The notes under the pieces were generated by a model that worked only from the letters and a program-made list of their open reading frames with translations, had not been told where the DNA came from and ran no database searches. A stretch of 33,688 bases of DNA from Lingula anatina (taxonomy: Eukaryota > Brachiopoda > Lingulata > Lingulida > Lingulidae), in NCBI RefSeq assembly GCF_001039355.2, contig NW_019775392.1, positions 93,050 to 126,737 of the forward strand, written 5' to 3'. Below, piece by piece: positions 28,301 through 33,688 of this stretch. How positions within the stretch are numbered: the stretch's first letter is position 1; every line of letters starts with the position of its first letter. The position numbers and the translations under genes are program-made.

Positions 28301-31300
28301 AAATATTCTTGGCACAAATTCTTAGGTTTATTCCAGGCAGAAAAAGGGCCGATCACTTTCTGAGCACATGGTGGAAAATATCACATCCCCAGTCGCCACG
28401 TTGAGTAATCATGTAGCAAAAGAAGCCTAAAGATAATCTTTACAAGAGACTTAAATATAGACGTAGTTGTTGGCAGCATAATAGAGTGATTACTAATGCT
28501 GTTCAAGTGTACAAAGTCATATAAAACTCACTTGCTTCATTTCCCATTTGATCATGCAACAAGACATCATTCAGCCAAAATGAAGGAATTCAAAATGAAA
28601 ATATAAAACCCAACAAAAAATGTTAATTCAAAAAATAAGTTTAAAGTGAGAGAGATTTTTATCTTGACCACAGGGGCACAGTGGGCAACTGCATTAAATC
28701 CACGAAAGAATCAATTTTCAAGGCAAATGGATCCATTTTGTCTATCATAATTCATGAAGTACTTTTCTCCTAGGTTTAAGACAAAATGAGTCATCCAGCG
28801 ATCTGTAACGAAGACCAGCGAGTTTATCACTGCATTATTTACAACCAGCATTTATGAAAAGTAAACACAACCCCGTGTTCCATGACCTTATTACAAACCA
28901 ACCAGGTACGCAATATACATATAATGTATTTGAAACATGGGAGCCTCAGGGTGCAGAATTAGCAACTGTCAGAAAATTGATATTTCTGGGAGGATTTCTG
29001 TTCTCTTAACAGCTCAGAGAAACCACCACACCGAGAAAAGGTCATTCTTCCTTCTGGTGTTATCTAATGCCTATTTGATGTCGGAATGGGAGGGGAAAAC
29101 GTGAGATCTCTATTGATCCTTGTGTCATTCTGGTTGCTCACTAGAAAATGGCTCATATTTTTCAGCCTTTGCCATTTTGCACTTTGATAAATAGAAAAAT
29201 TGGAGTACAAATGTTAAGTCAATTTCTTTTGAAATATTAAGTTCGATATCATATATATTTGAATGTTTTAGCTTTTATTGACCTTGTAGGTTGTGAAAAC
29301 GCATTCAAATACTCGATTGACTTATGAAACACAATTTCTCTCTCTCTCTCTCACACACACACACAAATCTCAAACCAGGATGCTTCCTTCTTTCCCCATG
29401 ATCCAGGTAACATAAATTCTCAGAACTACAGGTAATCAGGCACAGATCACATCATAACAGCCCGAGTGCAGTGTGATTCATGCCTTGGCTGCATGCATGG
29501 CACGTGCTTCGTGTTCACGCTGAACTTGCAGTAGGAGATTTCCAGCATGTGCAGGCAATGTAATATACTTTGTAATTAGGGTACTAAGGCTTCTTTCACA
29601 TGGAAAGTCTATTTTCTAAAAATCTATTTTCTATTCGCTGTATATCTTGTGATCACGGTCTGTGCCCTGAATATCCCGTGGCGTAATTACTGGCAGCGCG
29701 AGCCAGTTACTTATGGTAACTTACAGTAACTGGCTCGCGCTGCCAGTAATTACGCCACGGGATATTCAGGGCACAGACCGTGATCACAAGATATACAGCG
29801 AATAGAAAATAGATTTTTAGAAAATAGACTTTCCATGTGAACAAAACCTTAACTAGAGGATCAGAGAGGCGATACCGCCTCCGGATATTGTACCACCAGC
29901 TGGAGTAAGCGCATTCGTTTGGACCCCCCCCCACCCCTCCAAAAAGGGACACCATCACCAGTCTTGTGCTTGACAAGCTCTATAAGATGCAATCAATAAG
30001 AGTTCTCAAAATATGCAAAATAATATAACTAAAAATGGTATAATCAAGCAGATTTTCGAATTGACTTNACGAGACGGGTCGGGACTAAAACCATGAGTAC
30101 CGCCAGCGTACACGCTGGTGGTACTAATTATATGTGTATGCATTGAGAAGGGGGTGGGGGGATGCATAAACCTTGTGAACTGCTCTTTCTTACCTGCCAC
30201 TGCTGCAGAGCTGAGGTGGACGACCCATGTATCTGGTGCACAGACAGCGTTGAAATACTTTTTGGATTTGGCATAGGAGAAGAAATAGATGGCCCTGGAA
30301 GAGAAGATAAATCACAATAAGAAATAAAATATGCAGCAATGTAATATCAGAAGCAAGGAAGGAGAAAAAATGCCAATAACAATGGCATTTTTAATATTAA
30401 ATAATAATCTGTTTATTCGAACATGTTTTTATCCTTATAAAATAGTCTTATGCTAATGCTCGTTGCCCGTATTTAACAAGCTGGAAAACCGCCTCAATTA
30501 ATTCATGATTTATTCAGTAGAAAAAGACAGTAAACACTTTTTTTTCTTAATTAAATTGTCTTGAATTATCCCCTGGCTACCTGCCAAACTGCTTCAGAAA
30601 ATATCTAAATATGTACAGTAAGCTTTATTATAAAAGCAGACATGGGGAAATTGACAGTCTGACAGGTTAGGACCACTTGAAGAGCCAGAGGACCGGCAAG
30701 ATTTTTTGATAATGCAGTCCTTGGGAAAATACAATAAATTAATAATAATAATAATAATAAATTTCATGCAAACATAGGCTTATGAAAATAAAACAGTTAA
30801 GACTAGCACAGAATAAGGAAAAACCTGCAGATTTCTTGCCGTGCATGTCCCATGTCTGTGAAACCACTTGTTCACTACATGAAACCAGAATTATATCTAA
30901 CTCAACAGAGTTGCCACAACCTTTTACACATGGAAAAAAAACAGGACTTAAAAGCATAAATACAAAACCAGGGAATAACTACAGGTTAAAGCGTTCAGAA
31001 ACATAAACCAAACCTGACTAATCTACATGTGCAAAAGCTACATCATGTGATGTTTACGAGAATGTTCAATTTCCACACTGCTTGGTCTTTGCTTTAGGTC
31101 AACACAAAGACTGTTTACGCTAAGGACATTTTGAATGGAGCCCGTCTATTTTTAGGACTAACGGCTTATAAATAACACAGGCGGCAACAGTTCAGCCATT
31201 GAAAGCTGAGAATGTATTTTTGAACTCAACAGCTAGGGGGCAATTGTGTATCAATGAACTGAAAAAAAAAAAAAAAAAAAAAAAAATGCCACTCTCTCTC

Positions 31301-31833
31301 TTTTCAGGTTCACATTGTAGCATGTTATGTTTTAACTACACATCTGTACTTTCCATCTGATTTATTAAATCATGATTTCTTTCCATCACTTGTTACACAG
31401 TTATATTTTTGCCCAGACGGAATTGTAACCAATAGCAGATATATTCAATATCTCCACTTCTCCTGTTTGGTTGGTCTATTTATCTGCCACTATGAACTTG
31501 ATCACAACAGAGCACCTGCATCCCTGGATATCGCATGTCCCTGGATATCGCGTGTCCATGTCAGTAACCTACTTCTTCCTTCCGCAGCTGCAGTTGTCAT
31601 TTCACCATCACAAAATGTGGATAAAAACTTGACGGTCACTCTGACCAGTGACCCCCACAAAACTACTGGCAAGAATTAAAACTAAATAGAACCAATGTCT
31701 GTCCAGTCTGACACTGACCACAGACTGGCCTTCTCTCTCTCTTTTTTAACAAAATTTCCATCTGTCACAAAACAGAAAAGTGCTTTTCACAAAACAGAAA
31801 AGGGGCATTCTTTGTAAGTGGACATCTAGCATA

Positions 31834-31872
<39 letters not shown>

Positions 31873-32773
31873 AACTTTCTCTAGCCCTGGTAAAGTGTAT
31901 AACCCACATCAACTATCAGTAAAAGTGAAGTCAGGCCAATGAACTTGTGAAGAATAGGGGGACCCCAAGATTTGCTGGATCATTAAAGCAGACACCTGCT
32001 GTAGGTACAGTAAAGATAAATCTTACAATTCAGTAGCCCTGGCTTTCTGGCCAGAAGGCTTCAGCAGCTTCACACAATGTTCAAGCTGTGTCCATATAGA
32101 TAATGGAGATATAATTGAAAACAAATGTGCATCTGTCGGAACAGGATAATGGAGATATAATTAGACCCCCCCTTTCCCCCCAATACCAAATAGCTTCACT
32201 TGCTTGTAACTCACATCAATACAATTTTTTCAAGGCCCAACACAAAACCCACTGGTTGCGGAGGAGTGAATATTGTAGCAATGTGTCATTATATATAATT
32301 AATGCCAGTGGACACTAAGAGGGCTGTTCCCATTAATCTTACCTGCTTTCTGATCAAAACAATATATTTGTCCATCTGAGGTCACAAGTGTGCCTCATTA
32401 ACCAATAACCACAAGTACACTTACAGTCCAGGTAAAAGGAAAATACTCATTAACAAAATTATAGGTACATATACTGGGGTAGCGGGAACACTTGCCAATT
32501 TAGCCAAATGTTACAACTTACTAAAATTGGCTAAACAAAATAGGGTTGACTTGACTTATTGACTTTTGTCAAATTTAAACCACTTGGACAAAAAAGTGAT
32601 GAAGAAGTACAATTTGACTAAAGGAAAGACATTGCCAGTGCCACCCCAGATATAAAATTATATAGATTATAATAATTTTGAAGTCATAAACATACCTTGA
32701 TGGGGCCACCCCCAGGAGGTTAGGTCCCAGTCCCTTGAACAGAGCTCTCCCACCTTCTGTCCTATATATGTGC
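22867..32773 (-). CDS. SLC25A36: Mitochondrial pyrimidine-nucleotide carrier, SLC25A33/36 type, last five exons
   Basis: Five phase-consistent exons: 32696-32773, 30194-30294, 25707-25773, 23410-23678, 22867-23105. They give about 250 residues, the C-terminal four-fifths of a roughly 310-residue carrier; the first exon(s) lie past 33688. The family moves pyrimidine nucleotides across the inner mitochondrial membrane. Diagnostic features: [17 protein letters not shown] in repeat 1; the atypical repeat-2 signature [11 protein letters not shown], where W replaces the usual acidic residue, typical of SLC25A33/36; [19 protein letters not shown]; and the repeat-3 signature [15 protein letters not shown] with LYRG and RQIPNTA. 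The choice between A36 and A33 is not settled; invertebrates commonly have one ancestor-like gene. Confidence 0.93.
23410..23678 (-). CDS. SLC25A36: SLC25A33/36 carrier exon (repeats 2-3)
   Basis: Begins [15 protein letters not shown], then [35 protein letters not shown], and [22 protein letters not shown]. The acceptor is TTCCAG and the donor GTTAGT. It has 89 complete codons, plus one base completing the previous codon and one base of the next. Confidence 0.95.
23825..24112. mobile_element. MITE with CCCGCA ends and dense CTGCA/AGTAG motifs
   Basis: The left end TCCCGCACGAAAACGAAGTAG matches the inverted right end CCCCGCAGGAAAATGCAGTAG. The interior is a run of short CTGCNNNNATACTGC and GCTTC motifs at near-regular spacing. 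No ORF. Confidence 0.7.
24955..25045. repeat. CTGCAAATTTGCAG palindromic cluster
   Basis: GCTGCAAATTTGCAG, TTGCAGCAAATTTGCTGCAA and TTTGCTGCAATATGGCTGC occur in succession, an overlapping set of direct and inverted copies of TTTGCTGCA. Confidence 0.6.
25315..25378. repeat. TA microsatellite
   Basis: An uninterrupted (AT)n of about 64 bases. The tyrosine/isoleucine frame across it is not a gene. Confidence 0.97.
25707..25773 (-). CDS. SLC25A36: SLC25A33/36 carrier exon with the repeat-2 signature
   Basis: [22 protein letters not shown] plus two bases. The acceptor is ACCAG and the donor GTAAGT. It is a 67-nt exon. Confidence 0.93.
25915..26151. mobile_element. MITE, family M1, copy in the carrier intron
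   Basis: Ends CCATTCCCAGACCC and GGGTATGGGAACCC. The interior follows the 3424 copy closely: GATTCTTGCTAGATTGCAATC, CAACTTAAGCAGCTTAGATG, CTGGCATGCCTAC, TTAATTAC-type core, GCCACTTAAGTTGAAAGTAA and CCCCTTGGAGATGGATC. Confidence 0.75.
27800..28015. repeat. Diverged tandem repeat, period about 94 bp
   Basis: The anchor TATATTTTGGATG / ACATATTTTGGATG / TGTATTTTGGGAA recurs near 27811, 27905 and 27998. Each later anchor is preceded by partly similar sequence (GGTGAAATAACTGAGAAATA against GGTGCTATCACTGTGAAATG). Copies are too diverged to set boundaries. Confidence 0.45.
29587..29849. mobile_element. Perfect-palindrome MITE / foldback in the carrier intron
   Basis: The arms 29596-29711 and 29725-29840 are exact reverse complements over 116 bp, separated by 13 bases. 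Outside them the ends AGGCTTCTT and (inverted) AGGTTTTGT are similar, and TA flanks both ends (29585-29586, 29850-29851). This fits a Tc1/mariner-type MITE, though the family is not proven. Confidence 0.85.
30068..30068. other. Single ambiguous base (N)
   Basis: An isolated N in carrier intron sequence. It is either a one-base ambiguity or, as at 1571, a contig join; nothing in the flanks decides. Confidence 0.9.
30194..30294 (-). CDS. SLC25A36: SLC25A33/36 carrier exon
   Basis: [18 protein letters not shown], then [12 protein letters not shown]. Enters in phase 2 after TTCCAG and ends phase 1 at GTAAGA. Covers the end of repeat 1 and the start of repeat 2. Confidence 0.93.
30295..32695 (-). 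other. Carrier intron
   Basis: AT-rich unique sequence with an A-run (31260-31285) and an AAAT microsatellite (31834-31872). No other feature supported. Confidence 0.7.
31834..31872. repeat. AAAT microsatellite
   Basis: (AAAT)n, about 9 units, uninterrupted. Confidence 0.95.
32696..32773 (-). CDS. SLC25A36: SLC25A33/36 carrier exon (repeat 1 end)
   Basis: [20 protein letters not shown] then GVAPS plus two bases of Arg. The acceptor is TTCCAG and the donor GTATGT. The first base completes a codon from an exon outside the window. Confidence 0.92.
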
Positions 32774-33688
32774 CTGGAATAAGAAATTTATCTATGTTTA
32801 TTATGCAGTATTAAAAGTTGAAGTTTAAAAAAAAAGAAAAAAAAATCAATATTTTTAATCCAAAAGGGCATCATTATACCTTAATGTTTTTTTTTTTCAA
32901 ATGTTATAATTTTAAATCATGAAAATGTTTTCCCTTAGCTGTCTGCAACTCATAAAATGTTGTCTGAAGATGTTTTCCCATTGGTGTATAATTCAAGACA
33001 AAGTTTTAAAGCAAGGCTTAGTTAATTTGCTTTTGATAATAATTGAACAAGCCAGCTGCAGCGCATCCAGGGTTGAACTACATAACATGTCTGCAGCAGG
33101 TAACAGACCAGTTTCCAAAACCTGGCTGTCAAATCAGCTTGGAAAAACTTCATTGTAAACAAATGCACTTTTGTGATAAAGAATTTTAAATATTTAATAA
33201 TATCTCTACATTTGACTATGTGCTATCTTAAAAGCAGTCAAGACTTCACTTGAGATTGCAAAAAATCTATATAGGCCCGTAGCCAGGGAGAAGGGGGTAG
33301 GAAGAACTCCCCTTTTTGATGGGAAAAGGTCTCCTCTAGATTAAATTTTATCTAGGTCACTCAAGAGTTTACTGGTAATAGGTCCACTGTTTCAGAAAAA
33401 GAACCCCCCTTTTGAAACTGTTGGCTGGGCCTGGTATATTTTTGATTCTGCTGAGGACCAATGCTATTTACTTTCACTGCACAGTAGCGTGGCAGTAAAT
33501 GCACTTCCAAAATCAAGAAGCAATCTGACCTTTAATCAATCTCTCTGCAGGAGGTCATGCAGTCAACAATTTCCTGACATTCAAAACAAGCAATCATAAT
33601 CCAGGGTACATAGTGTAGTGTATTCTGCTATAAATAATAGTTCACATAAACAGAATGATTCACTCTCATTGACAGCTGATATTGTTAC
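32774..33688 (-). other. Carrier intron running off the window
   Basis: No upstream carrier exon (the family's CPLEVVKTRLQ block) is visible, so the 5' exons lie beyond the right edge. Includes the inverted M2 MITE. Confidence 0.6.
33273..33433. mobile_element. MITE, family M2, copy 3 (opposite orientation)
   Basis: AGGCCCGTAGCCAGGG at the left. At the right, CAGAAAAAGAACCCCC, TTTTGAAACTG and GGGCCTG form the inverted match to copy 1. It lies in carrier intron sequence at the window's right edge. Confidence 0.75.

Larger units (their letters stand above)
25774..30193 (-). other. Large carrier intron
   Basis: About 4.4 kb. Holds an M1 MITE (25915-26151), a CA-rich patch (26770-26960), a C-run (27531-27543), a diverged tandem repeat near 27800-28010 and a perfect palindrome (29587-29849). 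Several short open frames here have no homology I recognise. Confidence 0.75.

Noticed and set aside
28114-28404. A 96-residue plus-strand frame in the carrier intron
   Set aside because: No homology recognised, antisense to the host gene, with no promoter or splice evidence. Possibly a decayed element, but not supportable as a gene.

Overview
This is eukaryotic, animal nuclear DNA: split genes with GT-AG introns, dense microsatellites, many short inverted-repeat (MITE-like) elements, and two types of assembly gap. The protein families, the intronless selenoprotein deiodinase and the allele-like sequence divergence suggest a highly polymorphic marine invertebrate. A lophotrochozoan such as a mollusc is my best guess, but that is inference and the species is not determined.

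All three recognisable genes lie on the minus strand. In transcription order (right to left) they are: (1) the 3' five exons of a mitochondrial pyrimidine-nucleotide carrier of the SLC25A33/36 type (32773 down to 22867; the 5' exons lie beyond the right edge); (2) a single-exon iodothyronine deiodinase (18304 to 17555) with an in-frame UGA at the selenocysteine position and a well-formed SECIS element about 1.4 kb past the stop codon (16180-16100), followed by overlapping AATAAA signals; (3) the first 13 coding exons of ARMC9, the LisH/armadillo ciliary basal-body protein (13112 to 1572), whose exon 13 is cut by a one-base N gap at 1571.

Left of that N, positions 1-1570 are a second, slightly diverged copy of ARMC9 exons 9-11 with their introns, matching about 4740-6280. 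Exon 13 stops mid-exon at the N and is followed by exon 9 again. The simplest reading is an unmerged alternative haplotype joined wrongly, not a biological duplication.

The most unusual feature is in ARMC9. Two separate exons (3 and 12) are each followed by a tandem array whose unit is the 3' end of that exon plus its own 5' splice site. Exon 3 has 12 units of 79 bp (10782-11729), mostly identical. Exon 12 has a 47-bp array that decays from near-perfect to barely recognisable copies, one of them split by a MITE. Neither unit length is a multiple of three, so use of a decoy donor shifts the frame.

Between and within the genes are several inverted-repeat elements: a MITE nested in another MITE with TA target duplications (13507-15013), a 116-bp perfect palindrome in a carrier intron (29596-29840), a probable MITE between the deiodinase stop codon and its SECIS, and dispersed families present in three to five copies. 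No tRNA, rRNA or CRISPR array was seen. The three genes share no obvious pathway (mitochondrial nucleotide transport, thyroid-hormone-type deiodination, ciliary signalling); their adjacency is simply local gene order.
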